NCBI GenBank assembly: GCA_964517975.1
Contig: CAZFDM010000242.1
Location: 1-64,000, forward strand
From: JBBIRM01 sp964517975
Lineage (GTDB): Bacteria > Desulfobacterota > BSN033 > UBA1163
Direction: 5' to 3'
DNA length: 64,000 nt
This document shows, one piece after another, positions 33,337-41,793 of the stretch. Below the pieces are notes generated by a model. The model saw nothing but the letters and a program-made list of their open reading frames with translations. It did not search any database and had not been told where the DNA came from. Position 1 is the first letter of the stretch, and every line of letters begins with the position of its first letter. The position numbers and the translations under genes were made by a program.

Positions 33337-33567
33337 CTATTTTCTCGTCATTGTTGCACCACATTTGGGGCACTTCATAGAGTAGCAGGGTATTCCAGCT
33401 TCATGATCAGCAGTCGTTCCGCATTTAGGACAAATGCATTCTCCACCAGGACCTGCGCCAGCTCTTGAGCCTCCCATCCTTCCCCTACGGGAGCCACCCA
33501 TTCCTGCACCTCTACCTGTCCCTGGACCACTCCCCCAGGGAGGACCTGTTCTATCACCTCTTGGCAT
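33337..33567 (-). CDS. Gly/Arg-rich zinc-ribbon protein
   Basis: This 76-residue protein has a glycine/arginine-rich N-terminal half (GTGRGAGMGGSRRGRMGGSR) and a C-terminal zinc ribbon with CICPKCGTTADH and MKCPKCGATM. AAAAAAGGAGGTC precedes the ATG. Similar proteins accompany Mrp/NifX clusters; the ribbon may bind a metal or act as a docking module. No function is known. Confidence 0.78.
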   Translation of the reverse strand: MPRGDRTGPPWGSGPGTGRGAGMGGSRRGRMGGSRAGAGPGGECICPKCGTTADHEAGIPCYSMKCPKCGATMTRK

Positions 33568-33664
33568 ATTAATGACCTCCTTTTTTCATGTAAGGGCTTA
33601 TGGGGATTGGATGTCCAATCCCCATGGGCTCCATCATCGTCCCCATGCAACCACTTGCACTTTA

Positions 33665-33919
33665 TTACCACCAACGACGGAACCCGCGCCCGCCACCAAA
33701 TACCCTTCCACGACCTCCACCCCACGGAAGCCCTCCACGGCCTGCCCCAAAGACAGGACCATAAAACGGCCGACCATAGAATGGGTACATGCCAGTAGGT
33801 GGATAATAAGGTGCCCGGAAGCCATAACCATAAGGTCTGTATGGAATCGCACAGAAACCTCTACCTCCACCCGTCATTGGACCCAGACCCATTGGTCCTG
33901 TTCCATCAAATCCTGGCAT
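33665..33919 (-). CDS. DUF5320-like Gly/Tyr/Pro-rich protein
   Basis: This 84-residue protein starts MPGFDGTGPMGLGPMTGGGRG, the DUF5320 signature, and is followed by low-complexity Tyr/Pro/Gly sequence (YRPYGYGFRAPYYPPTG) and an Arg/Gly/Trp C-terminus. DUF5320 proteins are small, usually encoded with NifX/Mrp proteins. I chose the fourth codon ATG (33917-33919), preceded by AAGGAGGTG. Function unknown. Confidence 0.78.
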   Translation of the reverse strand: MPGFDGTGPMGLGPMTGGGRGFCAIPYRPYGYGFRAPYYPPTGMYPFYGRPFYGPVFGAGRGGLPWGGGRGRVFGGGRGFRRWW

Positions 33920-34012
33920 AAAAAACACCTCCTTTCCATTGGGGGATACGTGATTCGTGACTCGTGATTCGTTAAATGCATTCTGAGTGACGATTCACAA
34001 CCAAAGTCACAA

Positions 34013-34225
34013 TTATTTTTTCAACTCTTCGAGCCTCTTTTCAATCTGATTCAACTCTTCTCGAAGGAAATTGGCTTCTTCTTCAAGAAACCGAATCTCA
34101 TCTTCCTTTGTAGGAGGTCCCCAAGGAGGAACAGGTGCTCCATAGCCCCATGGATTACACCGCCACCCTCTACCAAACCCATAAGGGTAACGTCTCCATC
34201 CCATAGGTCCCATACCATATGGCAT
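34013..34225 (-). CDS. DUF5320-like protein with coiled-coil tail
   Basis: This 70-residue protein starts MPYGMGPMGWRRYPYGFGRG and ends in an acidic/basic coiled coil (EEEANFLREELNQIEKRLEELKK). AAAGGAGG lies 7 nt before ATG 34223-34225, which decides the start over two upstream ATGs. The coiled coil suggests oligomerisation or partner binding. It is the third gene of the operon after two NifX-like genes. Confidence 0.78.
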   Translation of the reverse strand: MPYGMGPMGWRRYPYGFGRGWRCNPWGYGAPVPPWGPPTKEDEIRFLEEEANFLREELNQIEKRLEELKK

Positions 34226-34279
34226 AATCATCCCTCCTTTCAATGCCGTGATTCGTGTCACGTGTTTCGTGTCCGACTT

Positions 34280-34678
34280 TCAAGATCCTCTACGACCACC
34301 CATGCCCCGGCCACCTCCCATGCCAAAGTGGGGAGGAACCGTAGCACCACTGGCTTCCTTCAGAGTTCCTGATTTGAAGGCTTCGACCACCTCTTTTATT
34401 GTCCCACCAGGAACGAGGTAGACTTTGATTCCGGATGCCGAAAGAGCAGAAGCAGCATTTGGTCCAAGATTGCCAGTAATCAAAGCCTTTGCCCCTTTCT
34501 GCACAATAAGTTGAGCGGCCTGAACCCCAGCCCCTCCCATGGCCATCAAGCCTTCATTCTCGAGGGCTTCAAATTCCATTGTCTCTGGGTCAACAAAAAT
34601 AAAATACTGGCATCTTCCAAATCGTGGGTCGATCGGGGAATTAAGATCTTTCCCTGTAGAACTGACAGCAATCTTCAT
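34280..34678 (-). CDS. NifX/NifB-type FeMo-cofactor-binding-like protein
   Basis: This 132-residue protein has the dinitrogenase iron-molybdenum cofactor-binding fold: MKIAVSSTGKDLNSPIDPRFG, YFIFVDPETMEFEALEN and KALITGNLGPNAASALSASG. The C-terminus is Gly/Arg-rich (FGMGGGRGMGGRRGS). It overlaps the preceding NifX-like gene by ATGA. No nitrogenase genes are present in the window, so it probably carries another metal cluster or precursor. Confidence 0.85.
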   Translation of the reverse strand: MKIAVSSTGKDLNSPIDPRFGRCQYFIFVDPETMEFEALENEGLMAMGGAGVQAAQLIVQKGAKALITGNLGPNAASALSASGIKVYLVPGGTIKEVVEAFKSGTLKEASGATVPPHFGMGGGRGMGGRRGS

Positions 34679-35064
34679 CGTCCCTCCTCTCCGCATCCGT
34701 GCTCATGTCCATGGTGCTCACAAGCAACCACTCCTTGAATTTCTCCTTTAAGATAAGCCTCGACAACGTCCTTCACTTTTCCTTGGACTCCTGTCGCCAC
34801 ATCAATCCCAAATTGCGTGAAAAAGTCTATAGCCCTTGGTCCCATTCCACCCGCAATCATCACATTCGCCTTTTTTGAATGGATAAACTGGGGAATGACT
34901 CCAGGTTGATGGTTTGGATAGTAAGGGTTCTTTACCACCTCAAAACTAAGAATTCGGTCTCCCTCTACATTTACAAAGGTATAGAAGGGACACCTACCAA
35001 AATGGGCACTGAGGTATCCCTCAAGGCCTGAACCATCTTCAGAAGCCAATGCAATTCTCTTCAT
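34675..35064 (-). CDS. NifX/NifB-type FeMo-cofactor-binding-like protein
   Basis: This 129-residue paralogue has LSAHFGRCPFYTFVNVEGDR and KANVMIAGGMGPRAIDFFTQFGI. Its C-terminus is His/Cys-rich (CEHHGHEHGCGEEG), a likely metal-binding tail. It overlaps the mrp stop by ATGA and the next NifX gene by ATGA, so the products are probably made in equal amounts and interact. Confidence 0.85.
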   Translation of the reverse strand: MKRIALASEDGSGLEGYLSAHFGRCPFYTFVNVEGDRILSFEVVKNPYYPNHQPGVIPQFIHSKKANVMIAGGMGPRAIDFFTQFGIDVATGVQGKVKDVVEAYLKGEIQGVVACEHHGHEHGCGEEGR

Positions 35065-36005
35065 CTCTTTACCTCCCCTTTGAAATGATATGGAAATTTC
35101 TCTCTTTCCATTTGTTTCTCTATTTCCTTAAGACCTACATATTGTTTACAACGTTGTGCTATCTCCCTAAATGCTTTGGTCACCTCAGATTCAGGATGGG
35201 CCATCACAAAGGGCATTCCTCTGTCACAATCGTTGACCATTTCAGGGTCAATGGGAATTCTTCCCAAGAACGGAACCCTCATATCGTGTGCTGCTTTTTC
35301 ACCGCCACCTTTCTTAAAAAGAGAAATCTCTTTATGACAGTAAGGGCAAATCAATCCGCTCATATTCTCCACAATACCAATTACAGGAATACCAAGTATC
35401 CCACTAAATGTGACAGCCTTTCTCGAATCAAGTAGCGCCACATCCTGAGGAGTAGTTACAATGATGGAGCCATCCACATTCTTAATGAGATGGGCTACGC
35501 TGAGCGGTTCATCCCCTGTCCCTGGAGGAAGATCGATGATAAGGAAATCAAGATATCCCCACTCCACTTCTCCCAGAAATTGACTGATAGCACTATGTTT
35601 AAGCGGACCTCTCCAGATCACTGGATGATCCCTATCCCCAATAAAAAAGGCCATAGAGATAACTTTTAAATTTGGGAAAACATCTACCGGGGTCATCCCT
35701 TTATTCGACCCTTCGACCATTCTGGATTCGATTCCCAACATTTTAGGGATATTGGGGCCATGAATATCAGCATCAAGAAGTCCAACTTCAAAACCATCTA
35801 ATGCAAGACTAACGGCTATATTCGTAGCCACCGTGCTTTTCCCCACTCCTCCTTTCCCACTCATCACCATCATCCGATATTTAATGTAAGAAAGTTTTGA
35901 CTTCAGTCTTTCCTGAGTATGGGCTTCTTTTTCTTGCTGACTGCAAGAACTGGACTGATTACAAGTTTCACAGATTGTATCTTTGTCACATTTTTCTTTA
36001 GTCAT
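35061..36005 (-). CDS. Mrp/NBP35-family ATP-binding Fe-S carrier
   Basis: This 314-residue P-loop protein has the Walker A VMSGKGGVGKSTVATNI (about residues 51-67), switch region LDADIHGPNIPKMLG and a C-terminal CPYCHKEISLF motif (CxxC), the cluster-binding signature of ApbC/Mrp. A cysteine-rich N-terminus (CDKDTICETCNQSSSC) resembles the N-terminal ferredoxin-like site of NBP35. It should bind and transfer [4Fe-4S] clusters in an ATP-dependent way. It lies directly after a NifX-like gene. Confidence 0.9.
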   Translation of the reverse strand: MTKEKCDKDTICETCNQSSSCSQQEKEAHTQERLKSKLSYIKYRMMVMSGKGGVGKSTVATNIAVSLALDGFEVGLLDADIHGPNIPKMLGIESRMVEGSNKGMTPVDVFPNLKVISMAFFIGDRDHPVIWRGPLKHSAISQFLGEVEWGYLDFLIIDLPPGTGDEPLSVAHLIKNVDGSIIVTTPQDVALLDSRKAVTFSGILGIPVIGIVENMSGLICPYCHKEISLFKKGGGEKAAHDMRVPFLGRIPIDPEMVNDCDRGMPFVMAHPESEVTKAFREIAQRCKQYVGLKEIEKQMEREKFPYHFKGEVKR

Positions 36006-36389
36006 CTATATTCTCCTCCTTCCACGAAATCCCCTTCTCCAACCACAAAGACCTCTCCCTCCCCTCTTCTCACAGCAAAAGCCCGAACGGAGTCTTCCTC
36101 TCATGAAGAGATCAAAAGCCACCTCAGCTTCTCCCATCACATCATGAACGACGTCAACTCCTTTATTCCCAAGTTGACGCAAAGAGAATTCATCGATTCC
36201 CCCACAGATGACCTTATCCACCCCATTTGAAGTGATCTGATCCAAACGCTGGGTAAGATTTAGATTAGCCGTTGGTATCTTCTCCTTACCTATGACCTCG
36301 CCATTCTTTACCTCGATGACCCACACCTCTGGGGAGAAATCAAACCGGGGTGAAATACGATCTCCAAAAATAGAAATAGCAACCTTCAT
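36006..36389 (-). CDS. NifX/NifB-type protein, first gene of the operon
   Basis: This 127-residue protein starts MKVAISIFGDRISPRFDFS, with the family's VDKVICGGIDEFSLRQLG and an Arg/Gly/Cys-rich tail (FCCEKRGGRGLCGWRRG). It is the promoter-proximal gene: a sigma-54 promoter ends 15 bp upstream of its ATG (36387-36389) and no Shine-Dalgarno is visible, so the leader is very short. It probably binds the same type of cluster as the other NifX-like proteins here. Confidence 0.85.
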   Translation of the reverse strand: MKVAISIFGDRISPRFDFSPEVWVIEVKNGEVIGKEKIPTANLNLTQRLDQITSNGVDKVICGGIDEFSLRQLGNKGVDVVHDVMGEAEVAFDLFMRGRLRSGFCCEKRGGRGLCGWRRGFRGRRRI

Positions 36390-36404
36390 TCTATTATCAA
36401 GATT

Positions 36405-36420
36405 AGCAAAATGAATGCCA
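36405..36420 (-). promoter_or_regulatory. Sigma-54 (RpoN) promoter of the Mrp/NifX operon
   Basis: The minus strand reads TGGCATTCATTTTGCT, with GG and GC at the exact -24/-12 spacing of sigma-54 promoters (TGGCAC-N5-TTGC). It precedes the first NifX-like gene. The downstream -12 region places transcription start about 5-10 nt before the ATG. The adjacent enhancer-type repeats and a sigma-54 activator gene support it. Confidence 0.82.
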
Positions 36421-36518
36421 GGGAGTAAAAAGGGGGATAAATGATAAAAAATTAAGTAGTTTTGAGAAGTTCCATTGTTATGGAATTAAAAGGGATGCTG
36501 GATTGGATTAAAAAGAAA

Positions 36519-36565
36519 TGTTTCAATTTGAAACATATGAAACATATAGTTTCATTATTGAAACT
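36519..36565. promoter_or_regulatory. Stacked palindromic enhancer sites (probable UAS)
   Basis: Three partly overlapping inverted repeats share the core TGTTTCA/TGAAACA or AGTTTCA/TGAAACT: 36519-36535 (TGTTTCAA-T-TTGAAACA), 36537-36555 (ATGAAAC-ATATA-GTTTCAT) and 36548-36565 (AGTTTCA-TTAT-TGAAACT). They lie 100-150 bp upstream of the sigma-54 promoter and immediately after the stop of the sigma-54 activator gene, the usual placement for its binding sites. Confidence 0.72.
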
Positions 36566-36567
36566 AT

Positions 36568-37905
36568 TTACATTAATCCATATCTTTTTATCTTCCTCCA
36601 AAGGGTTGCCCTACTTATACCCAATTCATGGGCTGTTTTTATCCGATTGCCTTTGTTTTTTTCTAAAATCTTTTTCACTATTTCTGCCTCAGCCTTTTTA
36701 AAAGGAGGGGGTTCTTCTAACGGAGTGGTGGAATCCTTGTTCTCTTCCTTCATTATCACTTCCTTAGGCAAGCAGTCCACATCAATCTTATTCCCATCAC
36801 ATAGGACGAAGGCATGTTCTATGATGTTTTCGAGTTCCCTGACATTTCCAGGAAAGTCATATTTCAAAAGCAATCGGAAAGCCTGATCGGATAACCCTGT
36901 GATCTGTTTTCCCATTTTGGCATTAAACTTTTGAATGAATGCATCGATCAGCAAAGGAATATCTTCCCTTCTTTGTGAAAGGGGAGGAAGTTCGATTTTT
37001 ACCACATTAAGGCGATAGAAGAGGTCATCTCTGAATTTTCCTTCATTAACCAGCCTTGAGAGGTCTTTATTTGTTGCTGCAATGATTCGAACATCAGTTT
37101 TTCTTGGACTGTTTGAACCCAAGGGTTCATACTCTTTCTCCTGGAGAACACGAAGGAGTTTAACTTGAAGCGCAGGGGACATATCCCCCACCTCATCCAA
37201 AAAGATTGTCCCTCCATTGGCAATGGCAAATCTTCCAGGCTTATCTTTCTTAGCATCGGTAAAGGCTCCCTTAACGTATCCAAAAAGCTCGGATTCGAGC
37301 AAGGTGTCGGGAAGGGCACCACAATTGACCTTGATAAAAGGCTTATCTTTCCTACGACTCAGATGATGAATGGCCTTTGCAAAAAGTTCTTTGCCCGTCC
37401 CACTGGCCCCTTGAATTAAGACAGAGCTATCGCTCTCCGCTACATTGGGAAGAATGTTAAAAATATCATGAATCAAGTGATTTTTGCTGATGATATCACC
37501 AAGTGTATATTTTTGAGAGAGTTCCTTTTTAAGCTCTTCAATCGTAGAGAGGTCTCTAAAGGTTTCCACTCCTCCAATAATCTGCCCTTTCTCATTCTTT
37601 AATACGGCAGTGCTAATACTGATGGGGACTTTTTGGCCTCCTTTCTTTAAGATGGTAGCAGGAAGGTTGATAATCTCCTTCTTTGTTTTGAGGGTTTCTT
37701 TCAGGGCACACCGGGTTTGGCAAATATCGGCTCTGAAGACATCAAAGCAGTATCGGCCGACAGCCTCCCTACTGGAGAACCCAGTGATTTCTTCTCCGGC
37801 TTTATTTATAAAAGTAATCTTGCCCTCATTGTCGGTGGTGAAAACCCCATCTGCAATGCTGTTAAGGATGACATTAAAAAATTGATTAGGCTTCTTTTTT
37901 TCCAT
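36568..37905 (-). CDS. PAS-containing sigma-54-dependent transcriptional activator
   Basis: This 445-residue protein has a PAS domain (about 5-120, with FTTDNEGKITFINKAGEEITG), an AAA+ central domain (GASGTGKELFAKAIH Walker A; GGTIFLDEVGDMSP Walker B) and a Fis-type HTH (ELGISRATLWRKIKRYGLM). The sigma-54-contact loop reads GAFTDA instead of GAFTGA. The PAS domain contains cysteines in DICQTRC that could sense redox state or bind a cluster. It probably activates the downstream Mrp/NifX operon from the adjacent palindromes. Confidence 0.92.
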   Translation of the reverse strand: MEKKKPNQFFNVILNSIADGVFTTDNEGKITFINKAGEEITGFSSREAVGRYCFDVFRADICQTRCALKETLKTKKEIINLPATILKKGGQKVPISISTAVLKNEKGQIIGGVETFRDLSTIEELKKELSQKYTLGDIISKNHLIHDIFNILPNVAESDSSVLIQGASGTGKELFAKAIHHLSRRKDKPFIKVNCGALPDTLLESELFGYVKGAFTDAKKDKPGRFAIANGGTIFLDEVGDMSPALQVKLLRVLQEKEYEPLGSNSPRKTDVRIIAATNKDLSRLVNEGKFRDDLFYRLNVVKIELPPLSQRREDIPLLIDAFIQKFNAKMGKQITGLSDQAFRLLLKYDFPGNVRELENIIEHAFVLCDGNKIDVDCLPKEVIMKEENKDSTTPLEEPPPFKKAEAEIVKKILEKNKGNRIKTAHELGISRATLWRKIKRYGLM

Positions 37906-38024
37906 ATTTAAATTTTAACATAATGTTCATTAAGCATAAAGAATAAACTGGATTTCTGTTTTGCCCGGAATGACAAACCCTATTTAGAGTTTTGTAAATG
38001 GGGAGATAATTCTTAGAGAAAATC

Positions 38025-38555
38025 TTATCCAAGTGAGGGGAAATAATTTTTAAGGAGATCCCGAAGGGGTTTTTCTTCTCGAAAGACTTCTCCAATCAAA
38101 ATTTCACGGATGATTCCTTGACGATCGATAAGAAAATTCGTAGGAATAGCATAAACGCCATACTTTTTGGCCACTGCCCCATCCGAATCCAGAGGCACAG
38201 GAAAGGTAATATCAAGTTGCGCGGTAAAGGCCAAAGCCACTTGGGCACTCTGCTTGACATTAAAGGCTAACACTAAAAACCCTTCTTTATTCAATTTACG
38301 ATAATATTTATCGATAATCGGCATCTCGTACCGGCAGTAAGGACACCAGTCTGCCCAGAATCTCAAAAGCACAATTTTCCCTCTGAGTTTATCCAGGGTC
38401 CAATGTTTCCCTTCAAGATCCTGGCAATTAAAATCAGGAGCAGGATTTCCCAATTTTGGAAGAGCAGATTTTTCTGTTTTTTCCTTACAGGCGAAGACTA
38501 TGAGGGAAAAAAGAAGCCCAATAAAAAGAAACCTCAAGAACTTTAATTTCACCAT
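38025..38555 (-). CDS. TlpA/ResA-like thioredoxin-fold lipoprotein
   Basis: This 176-residue protein has an N-terminal lipoprotein signal (LLFSLIVFAC, lipid-modified Cys about residue 23), then a thioredoxin fold with active site FWADWCPYC (CPYC). GVYAIPTNFLIDRQG supplies the cis-Pro region. It would act as a membrane-tethered thiol reductase in the envelope, for instance in cytochrome maturation. It overlaps the preceding PepSY-like gene by 7 nt. Confidence 0.88.
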   Translation of the reverse strand: MVKLKFLRFLFIGLLFSLIVFACKEKTEKSALPKLGNPAPDFNCQDLEGKHWTLDKLRGKIVLLRFWADWCPYCRYEMPIIDKYYRKLNKEGFLVLAFNVKQSAQVALAFTAQLDITFPVPLDSDGAVAKKYGVYAIPTNFLIDRQGIIREILIGEVFREEKPLRDLLKNYFPSLG

Positions 38556-39364
38556 TTAGGCTTCAAATCCTCTAACTTGGGTGGAACCCAATCCTCGGGG
38601 ATACAACATCCCAACGGTTTGAGCAATTCTTCATGTAAAACTACATGACCTGTTTGTGTATCCACAAAGACAGCCCATCCACCAACGACTGAAGCTGGAT
38701 GGAGAGCTTCCTGGGGGAAAAAATTAAAGGCATATACTCGATAATAGTCAATCGAACTTTTCTTTTTAACAGGATAGATGAGGACACTTTCAGCCAGAAG
38801 GATACATCTTAGTTTTTTAAAATCTTTAATTTGTGCCTGGCCAATCCTCAGTGCTTCCTCATGGCTTACCTTAGAGGTAAGCGGTGCTTTGACATGGGGA
38901 TAAAGCAAGGCACCAAGAGATTTTATTCGTCCTTGAGAATCTATAGAGTATCCAAGTGAAGATTCATAAATAATTATGCCATGAAAGGTTTGCCAGTAAC
39001 TCACATACCAGGTATCGGATATTTTCTCAGCTCCTTTAAGCCTTAATTGGTCAGGTTCAATTTGGAGTAAGGATTTATATTTATTGACAAGAAGAGGACC
39101 AGTATGGGTAATCTCTTTTCGTGATAATTTTGAAATATTTCTTATCTCAAGGAGGTTTGATTCTATTGCACGAATGACCAAAGGAGATTTAGTAAGGGAA
39201 TCCCATTGGATAGATAGTTTTTGGCCTTTAAAATTAAGGAGTTGATCGCCTGGTCTTCCCTGGCCCCATAATTCAAGAGTTTTAAGAAATATAAGTAGGG
39301 AAAGAAAAACTGTTAGGATCAGGGGAAAATACTTGGCTATTTGTGAAATCCTCGGGATTAACAA
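38549..39364 (-). CDS. PepSY/FTP-like membrane-anchored protein
   Basis: This 271-residue protein has one N-terminal membrane segment (YFPLILTVFLSLLIFLKTLEL, about residues 13-33) and two domains resembling FTP/PepSY propeptide modules (TWYVSYWQTFHGIIIYESS; TSKVSHEEALRIGQAQIKD; GGWAVFVDTQTGHVVLHEE). No catalytic residues are seen. It is probably extracytoplasmic; the gene pair with the TlpA-like lipoprotein suggests protein folding or metal handling in the envelope. Confidence 0.7.
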   Translation of the reverse strand: MLIPRISQIAKYFPLILTVFLSLLIFLKTLELWGQGRPGDQLLNFKGQKLSIQWDSLTKSPLVIRAIESNLLEIRNISKLSRKEITHTGPLLVNKYKSLLQIEPDQLRLKGAEKISDTWYVSYWQTFHGIIIYESSLGYSIDSQGRIKSLGALLYPHVKAPLTSKVSHEEALRIGQAQIKDFKKLRCILLAESVLIYPVKKKSSIDYYRVYAFNFFPQEALHPASVVGGWAVFVDTQTGHVVLHEELLKPLGCCIPEDWVPPKLEDLKPKW

Positions 39365-39366
39365 AT

Positions 39367-40068
39367 TTATACCTTGACACTTAAATAACGCTCCTGAATA
39401 TCGATTGCCTTTTCCAGGGCAGAAGGGGTTCCTTCGTAAACAACCGACCCTTTTTCCATAATATAGACGTTTTGGCAGATATCCTTAATGGCCTTCAAAT
39501 TTTGTTCTACCAAGAGAATCGTAGTCCCTTTTTCATTGATTGATTTTACGGTTTGGGCAATCAACTTGACCAATAAAGGCATTAACCCCTCCGTGGGTTC
39601 ATCCATCAACATTAATTTGGGTTTAGTGATCAGAGCCCTTCCCACCGCAAGCATTTGCTGTTCGCCACCAGAAAGAGTCCCTGCCTTCTGCTTGAGCCTC
39701 TCCTTTAGTCTTGGAAAATATTCAAATATTTCCTCAAGGACTTTTTTATCTATCTCCCCTTTAACCACTGGAATCTTCAGGTTCTCCATGACAGTAAGTT
39801 TAGGAAAGAGATGGCGCCCCTGAGGCATGTAGGAAATCCCCATACGAGGAATCTGATAAGGTGGCAATTCTGTTAGGTTTATATCATAAAAATGGACCGT
39901 GCCACTTTTCCGAGGAACAAGACCCATAATTGATTTCAGAGTGGTTGTCTTCCCCACACCATTTCTACCAATCAGGCCGACGAGTCTCCCTTCGTCTACC
40001 GTAAGGGAAGTATTGTGCAATACCTGACAATCTCCATAACTACAATTGAGATCCCTCATCTTCAACAT
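39367..40068 (-). CDS. livF: Branched-chain amino-acid-type ABC transporter ATPase (LivF)
   Basis: This 233-residue ATPase has Walker A GRNGVGKTT (about 34-42), signature LSGGEQQMLAVGRAL and Walker B LMLMDEPTEGLMP. The ATG at 40066-40068 (MLKMRDLNCSYGD) is one base after livG stops and fits the LivF start; upstream in-frame ATGs would overlap livG. It powers the import of branched-chain amino acids or related solutes. Confidence 0.93.
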   Translation of the reverse strand: MLKMRDLNCSYGDCQVLHNTSLTVDEGRLVGLIGRNGVGKTTTLKSIMGLVPRKSGTVHFYDINLTELPPYQIPRMGISYMPQGRHLFPKLTVMENLKIPVVKGEIDKKVLEEIFEYFPRLKERLKQKAGTLSGGEQQMLAVGRALITKPKLMLMDEPTEGLMPLLVKLIAQTVKSINEKGTTILLVEQNLKAIKDICQNVYIMEKGSVVYEGTPSALEKAIDIQERYLSVKV

Positions 40069-40069
40069 C

Positions 40070-40819
40070 TTATGTCCCCAAATATACTTTTTTGACCTCT
40101 TCGTTTTTTTTAATCTCCTCCGGAGGTCCCTCTGCAATGATGGAGCCATAATGGAGTACAGAAATATTGTCTGCCAACTCCATCACCACTTCCATATCAT
40201 GCTCCACCAAAATAATGGATTGCCCAGAAAGCATCTCCCTCATCTTCCTGACCAGTGCCAGGGATTCCTGACTGTTAAGACCTGCTGTGGGTTCATCAAG
40301 TAAAAGTAGATCTGGATCCGTGCTTAAAGCGATCCCCATCTCGAGGATGCGCTGTTCACCATAGGACAACTCGGAACAGACCAAATGGGCTTTATCCTTC
40401 AGTCCTGTCAATTCCAACATGGACTCTGTCCTCTCTTTCACATCCTTCCACTTTAATGCATGGACAAATGGGTTGAAGAATCTCTTTCTTGATTGAACGG
40501 CAGTCCATATATTCTCATAAACGGTCAAACCAGAAAATAGACTTGTGATCTGAAGTGTTCGAGCAATTCCAATATGAGAGATTCGATGTGGGCTGAGATT
40601 GGTAATTTCCTCTCCTTTATAGAAGATGTGTCCACTTGTTACGGGAAGTGTCCCATTGATCAGGTTGAGTAATGTCGTCTTCCCTGCTCCATTGGGACCG
40701 ATCAAAGCACGAAGCTCTCCTTTGCTTACAGAAAGATTGACCTTATTGACTGCTAATAATCCACCAAAAGATTTATTAACCTCTTTTAACTCAAGAATTA
40801 CTTCACTTGTCTTAGACAA
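40070..40819 (-). CDS. livG: Branched-chain amino-acid-type ABC transporter ATPase (LivG)
   Basis: This 249-residue protein has Walker A GPNGAGKTT, signature LSYGEQRILEMGIAL and Walker B LLLLDEPTAGLN. The LivG-type extension around FNPFVHALKWKDVK is present. It pairs with the LivF protein and the LivH/LivM permeases encoded beside it. Confidence 0.93.
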   Translation of the reverse strand: MSKTSEVILELKEVNKSFGGLLAVNKVNLSVSKGELRALIGPNGAGKTTLLNLINGTLPVTSGHIFYKGEEITNLSPHRISHIGIARTLQITSLFSGLTVYENIWTAVQSRKRFFNPFVHALKWKDVKERTESMLELTGLKDKAHLVCSELSYGEQRILEMGIALSTDPDLLLLDEPTAGLNSQESLALVRKMREMLSGQSIILVEHDMEVVMELADNISVLHYGSIIAEGPPEEIKKNEEVKKVYLGT

Positions 40820-40823
40820 TCGT

Positions 40824-41780
40824 TTATCCCCTCTTAACTCTCAGTCTGAAAAGTCCTATTAATCCCTTAGGAGCCATCAATACCATGATGACCAATACAA
40901 TCCCTACCACCAGATCGGTGGCCATCAGAATATCAACCAGATAATGTTCTAAGGACATGACAATACCAGCCCCTAAGACAGGGCCTATCAAGGTCCCCAT
41001 CCCTCCAACAATCGTATAAACCACTGCATGTCCTGAAACCGACCAGTGAAGATAACCTGCGCAGGCATATTTGAGGGTAATGCTGTAAAGTCCCCCTGCC
41101 AAACCACTTAAACCCCCTGCAATAATAAAGGCAATGAGTTTATACCGCTGGACATTGTAACCGATGAGACGAGCCCGCTCCTCATTTTCTCTAATGGAGA
41201 TAAATATTTTTCCTAATGGAGACTGGACCATCCTTCTCAAAAATAGAAAGCAGATGGTGACAATCGCTAATACAAAATAGTAGTTACCCTTAATATCTAC
41301 TAAGTTTATTTGAAATAATCCAAGGCGGAAAGGACGAGGAGAGAAGGTCAACCCATCCGACCCACCTGTAAAAGAGGTCCAGGTCTCTCCAATGATATTC
41401 CCAATAATCGCAAAGATGACGGTAATGATAACAAAATGGATTCCCGTCAATCTCACTGAAAAATACCCTACAAACCAGGCAAAAAGTATAGGGATGACAA
41501 TGGAGAGAAGAAGACTCAATTCAGTATTAAAACCATATTTCCTCACAAGGATTGTAACGGTATAACTCCCTAAACCAAAAAAGAGGGCCTGACCAAAACT
41601 TAAAAGCCCAGTGTAGCCAAAGATCAGGTCAAAAGAGATGGCAAATAAGATCCAAACAAAAAGTTCTGTTAAAAAGGTTTGGTAGAAGCGACTTGCAAAA
41701 AATGGAATAATAGCAAACACCAATAAGACAAGTCCAAAGATTAAGGGGAAACTGATATTTTTTATTCTGGAAAAGGACAT
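40824..41780 (-). CDS. livM: Branched-chain amino-acid-type ABC permease (LivM)
   Basis: This 318-residue polytopic permease has the LivM motif SFDLIFGYTGLLSFGQALFFGLGSY (in parts, about 50-75) and GGLSGLAGGLYSI, GGMGTLIGPVLGAG near the C-terminus. Around eight hydrophobic segments are visible. It starts 13 bp after livH and forms the translocation pore with LivH. Confidence 0.93.
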   Translation of the reverse strand: MSFSRIKNISFPLIFGLVLLVFAIIPFFASRFYQTFLTELFVWILFAISFDLIFGYTGLLSFGQALFFGLGSYTVTILVRKYGFNTELSLLLSIVIPILFAWFVGYFSVRLTGIHFVIITVIFAIIGNIIGETWTSFTGGSDGLTFSPRPFRLGLFQINLVDIKGNYYFVLAIVTICFLFLRRMVQSPLGKIFISIRENEERARLIGYNVQRYKLIAFIIAGGLSGLAGGLYSITLKYACAGYLHWSVSGHAVVYTIVGGMGTLIGPVLGAGIVMSLEHYLVDILMATDLVVGIVLVIMVLMAPKGLIGLFRLRVKRG

Positions 41781-41793
41781 GCTCTATTCTACC

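Noticed and set aside
34280..36389. NifX-like genes as evidence of nitrogen fixation
   Set aside because: No nif structural or NifB/E/N genes are in the window, and NifX-fold proteins occur in many non-diazotrophs.
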